The position numbers and the translations under genes are program-made. A DNA stretch of 62,501 nt, taken from positions 1-62,501 of the forward strand of contig CAMDRF010000004.1 of the NCBI GenBank assembly GCA_945906765.1, in the 5' to 3' direction. This DNA comes from Nitrosovibrio sp. Nv4. GTDB taxonomy: Bacteria; Pseudomonadota; Gammaproteobacteria; Burkholderiales; SG8-39. Positions 1-7,339 of the stretch are shown one piece after another (position 1 is the stretch's first letter; every line of letters starts with the position of its first letter). Under the pieces are notes generated by a model. The model worked only from the letters and a program-made list of their open reading frames with translations, was not told the DNA's origin and made no database searches.

Positions 1-675
1 GGTCCCAACGGCGCCGGCAAGACCACGCTAATCAACGCGATCACCGGCGCAGTGCCGCTCGCCGCCGGGCGCGTGCTGCTCGACGGGCAGGAGATCTCGG
101 GTCACGCGTCGCACCACATCGGGCGGCGCGGAGTCGGTCGCACGTTCCAGCATGTGGAGCCGTTTCACGAGATGACCGTGATCGACAACGTGCTGGTCGG
201 GGTCGGCCGTCGCAGTCGGGGACCCTTTCTCGGTGCGGCGCTTAACACACGTTCCGCATCGGCCAACGAACGCGAAGCGACCGCCTTCGCGACCGAGACG
301 CTGGACGCGTTCGGACTGCTCGCTTACCGCAACACGCGTGCGTCGGATCTGCCGTTCGGATTGTTGAAGCGCATGGACCTGGCGCGCGCACTGGCAGCGC
401 GCCCGACGCTTTTGCTGCTCGACGAGCCGACCTCCGGAATGAGTGAATCGGAAGCCGACACCGCGATCGCCACCGCGCGCGAACTGGCGGCGCGGCGCGG
501 CATCACGCTGCTTGTGGTCGAGCACAACATGCGGGTGATGATGGCGCTCGCCGGCCGTATCACGGTCATGCAGTTCGGCGCGGTCGTTGCCGAAGGCACG
601 CCCGAGGAGATCCAGCGCAACCCGACGGTGATCGACGCCTACCTGGGCGAGGAGACGGCCGATGCTGGTCGTTGA
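1..675 (+). CDS. livG: Branched-chain amino-acid-type ABC transporter ATPase (LivG-like), 5' end cut
   Basis: ATP-binding subunit of a HAAT-type (Liv) uptake transporter. The frame is open from base 1 and begins inside the Walker A loop (GPNGAGKTT), so only the extreme N-terminus is missing. Walker B is LLLLDEPTSGM and the switch His lies in LLVVEHNMR. The signature motif is the divergent form LPFGLLKRMDLARAL, as in many LivG proteins, rather than LSGGQ. The stop overlaps the start of the next ATPase by 14 bases, the usual LivG-LivF arrangement. The substrate cannot be read from the sequence; the following catabolic genes suggest an aromatic or other organic acid rather than an amino acid (inference). 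Confidence 0.93.
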   Translation, partial: GPNGAGKTTLINAITGAVPLAAGRVLLDGQEISGHASHHIGRRGVGRTFQHVEPFHEMTVIDNVLVGVGRRSRGPFLGAALNTRSASANEREATAFATETLDAFGLLAYRNTRASDLPFGLLKRMDLARALAARPTLLLLDEPTSGMSESEADTAIATARELAARRGITLLVVEHNMRVMMALAGRITVMQFGAVVAEGTPEEIQRNPTVIDAYLGEETADAGR

Positions 676-1372
676 GAACCTGCGCTCCGGCTACACCGGC
701 ATCGACGTACTGCACGACGTGCAGCTCGAGGTACCGACCGGTTCGATCGTTGGTGTGCTCGGAGCCAACGGCGCCGGTAAGACCGCGTTGCTGCGTGCGA
801 TTTCTGGGTTGAACCCGGTGCGCGCCGGCCGGATCATGTTCGACGGCGAGAACCTGGCGGGCTCGTCGACTGACACGATCGTGCGCCGCAGGGTGATCCA
901 CATGCCGCAGGGAAGAATGCTGTTCGGCGACATGAGCGTGCGCGAGAACCTCGAACTCGGCGCATTCCTGATCGACGACCGGGCAACCTTCAACGAGCGG
1001 CTGGCGCACGTGTTCGAACTCTTTCCCATCCTCAAGGAGCGTGCGACGCAGATGGCTGCCTATTTGTCAGGCGGCGAACAGCAGATGCTCGCGCTGGGCC
1101 GCGCCTGGATGTCGAGCCCGAAACTGCTGCTGCTCGACGAGCCGTCGCTCGGATTAGCGCCGAAGATCTTCGATGCCATTCTCGACACGGTGCGAACGAT
1201 CCATGGGGCCGGTGCATCAATCCTGATCGCCGAGCAGAACGCGCGCAAGGTGCTGCGCTTGGCCGATCACTGCTATGTGATGGAGAACGGAAAGGTCGCG
1301 TTCCATGGAACGGGCACCGAGCTGCTGCGCGACGAACGCATCGAAAGAACCTATCTTGGAGCGAGTCACTAA
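662..1372 (+). CDS. livF: Branched-chain amino-acid-type ABC transporter ATPase (LivF-like)
   Basis: Second ATPase of the Liv-type transporter, 236 aa, the normal LivF length. It shows Walker A GANGAGKTALL, signature LSGGEQQMLALGRAW, Walker B LLLLDEPSLGLAP and the switch His shifted to IAEQN, which is typical of LivF. The ATG at 662 lies inside the end of livG in another frame, so the two are translationally coupled. The stop is 3 bases before the next gene. The membrane and solute-binding subunits must lie upstream of this window. Confidence 0.95.
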   Translation: MLVVENLRSGYTGIDVLHDVQLEVPTGSIVGVLGANGAGKTALLRAISGLNPVRAGRIMFDGENLAGSSTDTIVRRRVIHMPQGRMLFGDMSVRENLELGAFLIDDRATFNERLAHVFELFPILKERATQMAAYLSGGEQQMLALGRAWMSSPKLLLLDEPSLGLAPKIFDAILDTVRTIHGAGASILIAEQNARKVLRLADHCYVMENGKVAFHGTGTELLRDERIERTYLGASH

Positions 1373-1375
1373 GCC

Positions 1376-2236
1376 ATGAAGATCATCGACGTCCACTCGC
1401 ATTGGGGCACGAAGCGCGGTTACACGCTGCGCACGCCGGAAGAACTCGCCCAGCAGAAAAAGACCTGGAACTCCGAGCCCACTTATCACACCGAAGACGA
1501 GATGGCCGCTTACTTTCGCGCGAGCAACGTGAAGGCGATCCTCGACTTCGGCTTCACGAAGTTCATGCCGCTCGCCGAGGCGGCGCCGATCCACGACTAC
1601 GGCTTCCAGACGCAGCGCGCGCATCCGGACGAAATCCTCGGTCACTGGATCCATATCGACCCGGGCACCGGCGAGGCGAGTGTTCGCGAACTGCGGCGTT
1701 GCATCGATGAAGCGCCGGGCTTTCTCGGATTCGCTGTGTCGGGCTCTGGCAGCGGTCCGGCGAGCGACCCCAAATGGTTTCCGTTTTACGACCTGTGCAT
1801 CGAAGCGGGCGCGCCGGCGTTGATCTTCGTCGGCACGACAGGCCTGGGTGCCGGCCTGCCGGGCGGCAACGGCATCATTCTCGACGACTGCCATCCGCGC
1901 CATCTGGACTTCGTCGCGGCGAAGTTCCCGAAGCTAACGATCGTGGCCGCGCGGCCCGGCTGGCCGTGGCAGACCGAGACGATCGCGGTGCTGATTCACA
2001 AGCGCAACGTCTGGTACGAGGTGCACGGCTGGTCGCCGAAGTATTTCACCGCAGATCTCAAGCACGAGATCGCGCGCCGGCTACGCGACCGCGTGATGTT
2101 CGGTGCCGATTACCCGCTGTTTACCTACGAGCGGCTGGTGCGTGACTGGCGTGCCGAAGGCTTCGACCAGGAGACACTCGACAACGTTTTTCATCGCAAT
2201 GCAGAACGCTTTCTCGATCAGGTGGGGCGCAAGTGA
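1376..2236 (+). CDS. Amidohydrolase-2 family hydrolase/decarboxylase
   Basis: A 286-aa TIM-barrel metal-dependent hydrolase of the amidohydrolase-2 (ACMSD-like) family. The N-terminal metal motif is DVHSHWG (HxH), and the conserved aspartate is in the late motif MFGADYPLF, followed by the family's C-terminal NAERFL block. Members hydrolyse or decarboxylate ring-derived acids, so a step in aromatic or cyclic acid breakdown is plausible; the substrate is unknown. It follows livF by 3 bases. Its TGA overlaps the GTG of the next SDR, so it belongs to the same operon. Confidence 0.85.
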   Translation: MKIIDVHSHWGTKRGYTLRTPEELAQQKKTWNSEPTYHTEDEMAAYFRASNVKAILDFGFTKFMPLAEAAPIHDYGFQTQRAHPDEILGHWIHIDPGTGEASVRELRRCIDEAPGFLGFAVSGSGSGPASDPKWFPFYDLCIEAGAPALIFVGTTGLGAGLPGGNGIILDDCHPRHLDFVAAKFPKLTIVAARPGWPWQTETIAVLIHKRNVWYEVHGWSPKYFTADLKHEIARRLRDRVMFGADYPLFTYERLVRDWRAEGFDQETLDNVFHRNAERFLDQVGRK

Positions 2237-3012
2237 ATCTCGAACTCAAGAACAAGGTGGCGATCGTCGGTGGTGCAAGCAAAGGCATCGGCTTCGGCAT
2301 CGCTCACATCCTCGCGCAGGAAGGCGCATCGGTAGCGATTACTGCCCGCCGCGAACCCGAGCTGTCGGCGGCGGCCGAGAGAATCCGCAAGGAAACAGGG
2401 GTACGCGTGCTGCCGATCGTGGCCGACGCGCGCAGGGCGGAGGACTGCCGGCGCATCGTCGAAACCGTGAAAGCGGAGTTCGGCGGGTTGGACATCCTGA
2501 TCAACAACGACGGCGCACCGCCTATCGGCGAAATCATGTCGTTCGACGACGCCGCGTGGACCAAGGCGGTCGAGCAGAACCTGATGTACGTCGTGCGCAT
2601 GGTGCGCGAAGCGGTGCCGTTGATGAAGGAGCGCGGCGGCGGCAGCATTCTCAATATCACGGCGATTTCGGCGATCCAGCCGATTCCGGGATTTGCACTC
2701 TCCGTGGCCACGTGGTCCGGTGTGATCGGCTACGCCAAGACGCTGTCGCTCGAAATCGCACCGTTCGGCATCAACGTCAACACGATTTGCCCGGGTTATA
2801 TCGACACGACCCGGCTGCGAAAAGTGTTTGCGGCCGGCGAGGAGCCGGCGGAAGTCGTGCAGGCTCGGTTGCGCGAGGAGATCCCGGTCAAGCGCATCGG
2901 CACCGTCGATGACATCGGCAACCTCGTTGCATTGCTCGTGTCCTCGAAAGGCTCGTACATCACCGGCGCGGCGATCCAGGTCGACGGCGGCCTGTTGCGC
3001 TCCGTGCGCTAG
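2233..3012 (+). CDS. Short-chain dehydrogenase/reductase with altered active site
   Basis: A 259-aa Rossmann-fold SDR starting at a GTG that overlaps the previous stop (GTGA). The cofactor loop is GGASKGIGFG and the NNDGAP motif is present, as is the C-terminal ITGAAIQVDGG typical of FabG-like enzymes. By hand alignment the catalytic Tyr and Lys of YxxxK appear replaced by Ser and Trp (LSVATWSGVIG where FabG has Y-A-A-S-K-A-G). It may therefore use different chemistry or be non-canonical. A second SDR at 48627-49406 has a similar divergence. The likely role is reduction or oxidation of a hydroxy/oxo intermediate in the same catabolic pathway. Confidence 0.85.
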   Translation: MNLELKNKVAIVGGASKGIGFGIAHILAQEGASVAITARREPELSAAAERIRKETGVRVLPIVADARRAEDCRRIVETVKAEFGGLDILINNDGAPPIGEIMSFDDAAWTKAVEQNLMYVVRMVREAVPLMKERGGGSILNITAISAIQPIPGFALSVATWSGVIGYAKTLSLEIAPFGINVNTICPGYIDTTRLRKVFAAGEEPAEVVQARLREEIPVKRIGTVDDIGNLVALLVSSKGSYITGAAIQVDGGLLRSVR

Positions 3013-3021
3013 GAGATCGCC

Positions 3022-4644
3022 ATGATCGAAGCACCCCGTCCGCCGAGCCAGGCGACGATCGACGAATACACCGCCAAGGGCTGGTGGGGCAACCGCACGT
3101 TCTTCGAAGTCGTCGAGCGCCACGCGCGCGAGCACCCCGAACGCGAGGCGATGGTCGACGGCCGCCGCCGCATCAGCTACGGCCAGTTCTGGAAGGAAGT
3201 GAAGCGCTTCGCCGAATTCCTGCGACGGCAGGGCGTGAAGCGCGGCGACGTGGTCACGCTGCAGCTGCTGAACCGCATCGAGTTTCCGGTGGTGTTCTTC
3301 TCGCTCGAACTGATCGGCGCGGTGGCCAACAAGATCAGCGCGGATTTTCGTTCGATGGAAGTCGAGTACATCCTGAAGTTCTCCAACTCACGCGTCTACG
3401 TCTGCGCGAGCCAGTTCAAGGGCTTCGATTATCTGGCGATGATCCGCGAGATTCGGCCGCGGCTGCCCGAGCTGGCGATGGTGATCTGTGTCGACGACGT
3501 CGACGCCGCCGACGTGCGCAGCTTCGCCAAGGTGGTCGACGAGACACCTGAGATCGCGGACGCCGACCGCGTGCGCATAGGTCCATTCGAGATCTTGCGG
3601 ATGTGCTTCACGTCCGGCACGACCGGCAATCCGAAAGGCGTCCTGCACTGCACGAACACAACGATGTGCACGTGCGAGCTGATCAACGATGAACTGAAGG
3701 TTACCGAGAAGGACGTGCTGCTCGACTACCTGCCGGTGGGTCTGAACTGGGGATACATCACGCTGGTGCAGTCGGTGCTGGCGGGCGCCAAGGCGATCCT
3801 GATGGAGCGCTTTTCCGCCGAAGGCGCGCTCGAGATCATCAAGCGCGAGAAGGTGACCTACATCCCGACCGCGCCGGCGTCGATCGTCGCGATGCTGAAC
3901 TCGTCCGACCTGAAGAAGCGCGACCTTTCCTCGCTGCGCGTGGTGATCACCGGCGGCGCATCGGCAGCAGTCGAGACGATCAAGGCGTTCCAGGCTGCGC
4001 TGCCGAGCGCGAAGCTGATCGAGCTCTACGGCATGCTGGAGACGGGCTTCCATTCGTTCACCCGGCTCGACGACGATCCGCTGAAGGTCAACGGCACCGT
4101 CGGCCGCCGCGTGAAGGAAATGGGCCTGCGCATCATCGACGACGACGGTAACGACATGCCGTACGGCGAGGTCGGCGAGATCGCCGCGATCGGGCCGTCG
4201 GTGCATTTCGGCTATCTGAACAACCCGGATGCGAACCGCGACAGCTTCACTGGCGACGGCTGGTTCCGCACCGGCGACCTCGGCCAGTTCGTCGACGCGG
4301 AATGCAATGTCCGTATTGCCGGTCGCAAGAAGGAGATCATCAACCGCGGCGGAAAAAAGTATTTTCCGCGCGAGATCGAGGAACTACTGTACGAACACCC
4401 GGCCATCCTGCAGGTGGCGATCGTCGGTGCGCCCGATGCGCGGCTCGGCGAGAAGAACTTCATGTGCGTGGTACTGAAGCCGGGGGCGACGTTGACCCTA
4501 GACGAAGTCGTCGCGTTCCTGCGCGGCCGCGTCGCCGATTACAAGTTGCCTGAACAACTGGAGATCATGGACGCGCTGCCGATGACTCCGACCGGCAAAA
4601 TCCGCCGGCCGGAACTCGTCAAGCAGGTGAAACAGAAAACGTGA
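3022..4644 (+). CDS. Acyl-CoA synthetase / AMP-dependent ligase
   Basis: A 540-aa ANL-superfamily adenylate-forming enzyme. It has the P-loop FTSGTTGNPKG, the adenine-binding ELYGMLETG, the A8 region GWFRTGDLG ... GRKKEIINRGG and the A10 catalytic lysine in PMTPTGKIRRPEL. It would activate a carboxylic acid to acyl-AMP and then acyl-CoA. It starts 9 bases after the SDR with a GGAGA-type ribosome site and ends the transporter-amidohydrolase-SDR-ligase operon. Substrate specificity is not visible; a carboxylate generated by the amidohydrolase is a reasonable guess. Confidence 0.93.
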   Translation: MIEAPRPPSQATIDEYTAKGWWGNRTFFEVVERHAREHPEREAMVDGRRRISYGQFWKEVKRFAEFLRRQGVKRGDVVTLQLLNRIEFPVVFFSLELIGAVANKISADFRSMEVEYILKFSNSRVYVCASQFKGFDYLAMIREIRPRLPELAMVICVDDVDAADVRSFAKVVDETPEIADADRVRIGPFEILRMCFTSGTTGNPKGVLHCTNTTMCTCELINDELKVTEKDVLLDYLPVGLNWGYITLVQSVLAGAKAILMERFSAEGALEIIKREKVTYIPTAPASIVAMLNSSDLKKRDLSSLRVVITGGASAAVETIKAFQAALPSAKLIELYGMLETGFHSFTRLDDDPLKVNGTVGRRVKEMGLRIIDDDGNDMPYGEVGEIAAIGPSVHFGYLNNPDANRDSFTGDGWFRTGDLGQFVDAECNVRIAGRKKEIINRGGKKYFPREIEELLYEHPAILQVAIVGAPDARLGEKNFMCVVLKPGATLTLDEVVAFLRGRVADYKLPEQLEIMDALPMTPTGKIRRPELVKQVKQKT

Positions 4645-4708
4645 GTGACCCTCGCCGCAGGTCTGACGGATACTCGCCGCTTTCGTCCGAAGGTCGCTGA
4701 CCCGACGC

Positions 4709-5159
4709 ATGGCGCGCAGAGCGATTCGCCGGTGGTTTCTCGCGTTCCTGCTGCTGGTCGTCGCGTCGATCGCCCGCGCCAACGGCCCCTTACTTTCTTT
4801 ATGTGCCGCTGCCGCTTGCCCCACGCAGCGGCAATAAAGCGCTGGACACCCGCTGCGCGGGCGTTGCTTGCCGGGCAGGTGTGGGCCCGGAACTCGGCTT
4901 CGCGCAGAAGTTTGGCGAGGCGAGCGAAGATACGACCGCGATGGTGCTGGCGAAGCTCGAATGGCAGCGGGACATCCTCACTGTGTCCGCTTCCCGGCAT
5001 TCTGGCTCCGTCCTTCACGACCGCAATTGGCCGCTTTCAGTCGATCGCTCAGCACACTCGGATCAGGCGGGTCCATCGCTCACATGGGACGGCTCAAGAA
5101 TCGCTGGCGCAAGACTTGCGCCCAGCACGGCGGACGCTAATCCCCACATTACTCCGTGA
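4709..5159 (+). pseudogene. Frameshifted remnant of an exported protein
   Basis: An ATG at 4709 opens a clear Sec signal peptide (basic MARRAIRRW, then a Leu/Val core and the cleavage-like SIARA). That frame ends after about 42 codons. The next frame over, from about 4785, reads on with protein-like sequence: GPELGFAQKFGEASED, then AKLEWQRDI. Together this looks like one secreted protein broken by a one-base shift near the run of C at 4786-4789, and it loses protein-like composition after about 5010. I do not recognise the family. It sits in the otherwise gene-poor stretch between the ligase and the aprA remnant. Confidence 0.4.
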
Positions 5160-5275
5160 AGGCCTCCCACCAGAAAGCCGATGGCACCACCGATGACCAG
5201 CATCGCAACCACCAAGTACGGTCCTCGCGCCAGAGTCCCGCCGGCAGTCCTCCAGAAGCGATAAGCGATAGGCAA
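5063..5275 (-). CDS. Possible small membrane protein
   Basis: A frame of about 70 codons starting at a TTG (5275), 11 bases downstream of an AAAGGAG ribosome site on the minus strand. It encodes a hydrophobic, glycine-rich protein with two likely membrane segments (LVVAMLVIGGAIGFLVGG and a following GLASAVLGASLAPA). Support is the ribosome site plus membrane-like composition. Against it, the reading frame also continues upstream without a clear start, and it overlaps the tail of the pseudogene on the other strand. Function unknown. I see no gene between 5276 and 5522. Confidence 0.35.
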   Translation of the reverse strand: MPIAYRFWRTAGGTLARGPYLVVAMLVIGGAIGFLVGGLHGVMWGLASAVLGASLAPAILEPSHVSDGPA

Positions 5276-5522
5276 TTCAATCCTGCTCCTTTCGCGCGCC
5301 TGGCCGTTGGCGACGGGTTGGCGCTGATTCAGCGCTGCCGAGCAATGCGCCGGGAGCATGTTGCGCGTGCGCTCGACCGATTGCTATAACGGTTACGTCG
5401 GGATGGCGCTAATCCTGCGGGGCGTGGGGTCATCGCATGGTGCGAGGGAAGCGCTTGACCTGGCATTGTCTTTCATGCCGATCACGCGGATCGCGTCTAA
5501 TAAAGCAGTACCTGTCGCCGCG

Positions 5523-6112
5523 TCAGTCGATGATGTGGTGGACCGGCGCCTTCTCCATCGCCCACTTGCCGGTATCGCGGTCGTAGCGGAACAGCGTGTG
5601 ATGGGTGACGGACTCCGAGGCCAACAGCCGGTGGTTCAGTTCCCAGGTTCGCTGCAGATGGTGCAGGTCTTCGGCGCCCATGTGGGGCATGTCTTCCTTC
5701 AGCATGGCCAGCAACTCGAGGCCGCGGTTGAGCAGCACGCCGTTGGTCATGTAGTTGGTGCTGATGCCGCCGGCGTATTCGTCCATGATCTTCTCGAGGC
5801 GCTGAAGACCGTGGATCGGCAGGAGGTAACTCGGCGATACGGTCCCGGCGGCGATGCGGCCTTCCGTGAAAGATCCTGAGGAGAACTTGTGGGCGGTGCC
5901 CCGATGGTGTCGCCGGCGCCAAACAGGCCGTCGACCGTCATCATGCGGTTGTAGCCCCACTGGTACTCCTGCGGAGCGTAGTCTTCCGGTCCGCTCGCCC
6001 ACGCGCCCGAGCAGGTGGCGTGAGAGCCCATGACGTAAGGCTCGGAGGTGGTCAGCTCGGGGTTGATGTGCTTCGGGTCGATATGCTGCGAGGTCCACAC
6101 CACTCCCATCGC
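5523..6112 (-). pseudogene. aprA: Decayed second copy of aprA (C-terminal part)
   Basis: The minus strand encodes a C-terminal piece of adenylylsulfate reductase alpha. It starts near the region equivalent to DPKxxNPELTTSEPYVMGSH, reads through GYNRMMTVDGLFGAGD, then shifts frame near 5885 to HKFSSGSFTEGR. It next lacks about 45 residues that the intact AprA has between GRLAAK and QGLERLQKLMDEY, and finally runs on to a stop at 5523. The N-terminal two thirds are absent. Differences from the intact AprA at 7336-9204 (for example STNYMTNGVLL against VSYMTNEKLL) show it is a diverged homologue, not a recent duplicate. It cannot make a functional enzyme. Confidence 0.85.
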
Positions 6113-6207
6113 AGACGGTGAACTAAGCAATCGCCGTTGAGGCAATCCCCTTCATGGGTTCGCATCCTTGGCGCGCGAACCGGCTCATCCATGTCACGGC
6201 AGGACGC

Positions 6208-6375
6208 CTACGGCTTTTTCGGCGTCTTGTATTCGGCTTCTTTCTGGAACGGTTCCCAGACGGTTTCGAAACCGACAAACCCCTTTTCGTTCGGCGGCAT
6301 CTGACGCGTGGTCAGAAAACGCGCGCGACCGTCAGGCACCTTGGCGGGGGGCTGCTTGTGCTTTTGCTCGCTCAT
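6208..6375 (-). CDS. Small conserved-looking protein in the apr operon (55 aa)
   Basis: A 55-codon frame starting with ATG (6375) 5 bases after an AAAGGTGA ribosome site, reading MSEQKHKQPPAKVPDGRARF and ending EYKTPKKP. It is hydrophilic and proline/lysine rich, with no cysteine and no membrane segment. It lies 30 bases after the SlyD-like gene on the same strand, so it is probably the last gene of the aprMBA operon. I do not recognise the family. The ribosome site and position argue for a real gene; the length is the main doubt. Confidence 0.6.
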   Translation of the reverse strand: MSEQKHKQPPAKVPDGRARFLTTRQMPPNEKGFVGFETVWEPFQKEAEYKTPKKP

Positions 6376-6405
6376 AAGTCACCTTTCTTGCCGTGAATTT
6401 GGAAC

Positions 6406-6948
6406 TCAAACCGGTCTCAAGCGCGACGGATCGATAGCCGGGCCCGCATCGATCGCCCCGCCCGCCATTGTCTCTTTATCGGTCGCGTCGCGCACGGTCA
6501 GTATTTCGAGCTTGAAGACGACCTCTCTGCCGCAAAGCGGGTTGTTACCATCGACCGTCAGCGTCTCGTCGTCCAGGTGCGTCACGAGAAAACTGCGGGT
6601 CTGACCCTTGTCGTTCTCCATGAGCATGGAGGTGCCGACCTGACGATACTCCTCGGGGACGTTCTCGAGGCGATCGGAAAAAACCAGCGATTCGTCCCTG
6701 GGGCCGAAGATCTGATTGCCATCGAGCACCACTTCGATGGTGTCGCCGGCGGACTTGCCCTCGAGCTCCATATGGACGGACGGGGCCAGGATTTCGTTGT
6801 GTCCGTGAACATAGCCCAACGGGAACTCGACCCTGGTGAGGACGTGCCCCGACTTTCCGTCGGTCACCCTGTAGGTCAGCTCGACGAACTTGCCCGCTCG
6901 GACAACTTCGCGGATAACTTCGCGGATGACTTCAGAAGATGGTGGCAC
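6406..6948 (-). CDS. SlyD-like FKBP peptidyl-prolyl isomerase
   Basis: FKBP-type prolyl isomerase and chaperone of the SlyD group. After an N-terminal stretch it shows GKFVELTYRVTDGKSGHVL, the split FKBP domain with an insert-in-flap region (FGPRDESLVFSDRLENVP) and the hallmark TVDGNNPLCGREVVFKLEILTVRDAT. The His-rich metal-binding tail of E. coli SlyD is absent. The GTG at 6948 has AAAGGTCAGG upstream; in-frame ATGs at 6987 and 6972 are alternatives. It overlaps the end of the 135-aa gene by 17 bases. Near the start it carries three tandem 12-base repeats encoding EVIR-EVIR-EVVR. It may assist folding or cofactor assembly of AprBA (inference from position). Confidence 0.85.
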   Translation of the reverse strand: MPPSSEVIREVIREVVRAGKFVELTYRVTDGKSGHVLTRVEFPLGYVHGHNEILAPSVHMELEGKSAGDTIEVVLDGNQIFGPRDESLVFSDRLENVPEEYRQVGTSMLMENDKGQTRSFLVTHLDDETLTVDGNNPLCGREVVFKLEILTVRDATDKETMAGGAIDAGPAIDPSRLRPV

Positions 6949-7339
6949 CGAAAATCCTGACCTTTCCATCCTCATAGCCGAGGACAAGCCTGCCGAGCCA
7001 CTCGCCTTGTTTCTTGGTGCTCCGCTGCCGGTAAAGAACCGTCACATGCTCGCCCCGGCGGATGACGCCGAGCGGGTCGACTTCTTCAGACAGAGTCCTC
7101 GCCAGTTCGCTATTCGCGAACTGGTGGCCCGCGACAACCTGGTTCATGGCAAGCGCCATGGCACTGGAAAAGTTCCTCGCGAATTCTCCGTACTTGCCTT
7201 CGTTCGAAGATTTGACGAGGTCGCGCCACAGGGGTCCGGCAATGGTCAGGAGCTCTTCATCGGTTTTCTCGGTGATGTTCACGCGCGCGTCTGCGCGAGC
7301 GGAAGGGACCGGCTTCAAAGGGCTCGTTACACCCGTCAT
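6932..7339 (-). CDS. Unknown 135-aa protein coupled to aprA
   Basis: The ATG at 7339 overlaps the aprA stop as ATGA, so translation is coupled. The 135-aa product starts MTGVTSPLKP, has a central helical part (WRDLVKSSNEGKYGEFARN ... ALAMNQVVAGHQF) and ends with a beta-rich half containing VTVLYRQRSTKKQGEWLGRL and a closing FGATIF. No cysteine, signal peptide or membrane segment is visible. I do not recognise a family. The fold might be NTF2/SnoaL-like judging from the helix-then-strand order, but this is a weak guess. Its place between aprA and a chaperone suggests a role in Apr assembly or regulation. Confidence 0.75.
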   Translation of the reverse strand: MTGVTSPLKPVPSARADARVNITEKTDEELLTIAGPLWRDLVKSSNEGKYGEFARNFSSAMALAMNQVVAGHQFANSELARTLSEEVDPLGVIRRGEHVTVLYRQRSTKKQGEWLGRLVLGYEDGKVRIFGATIF

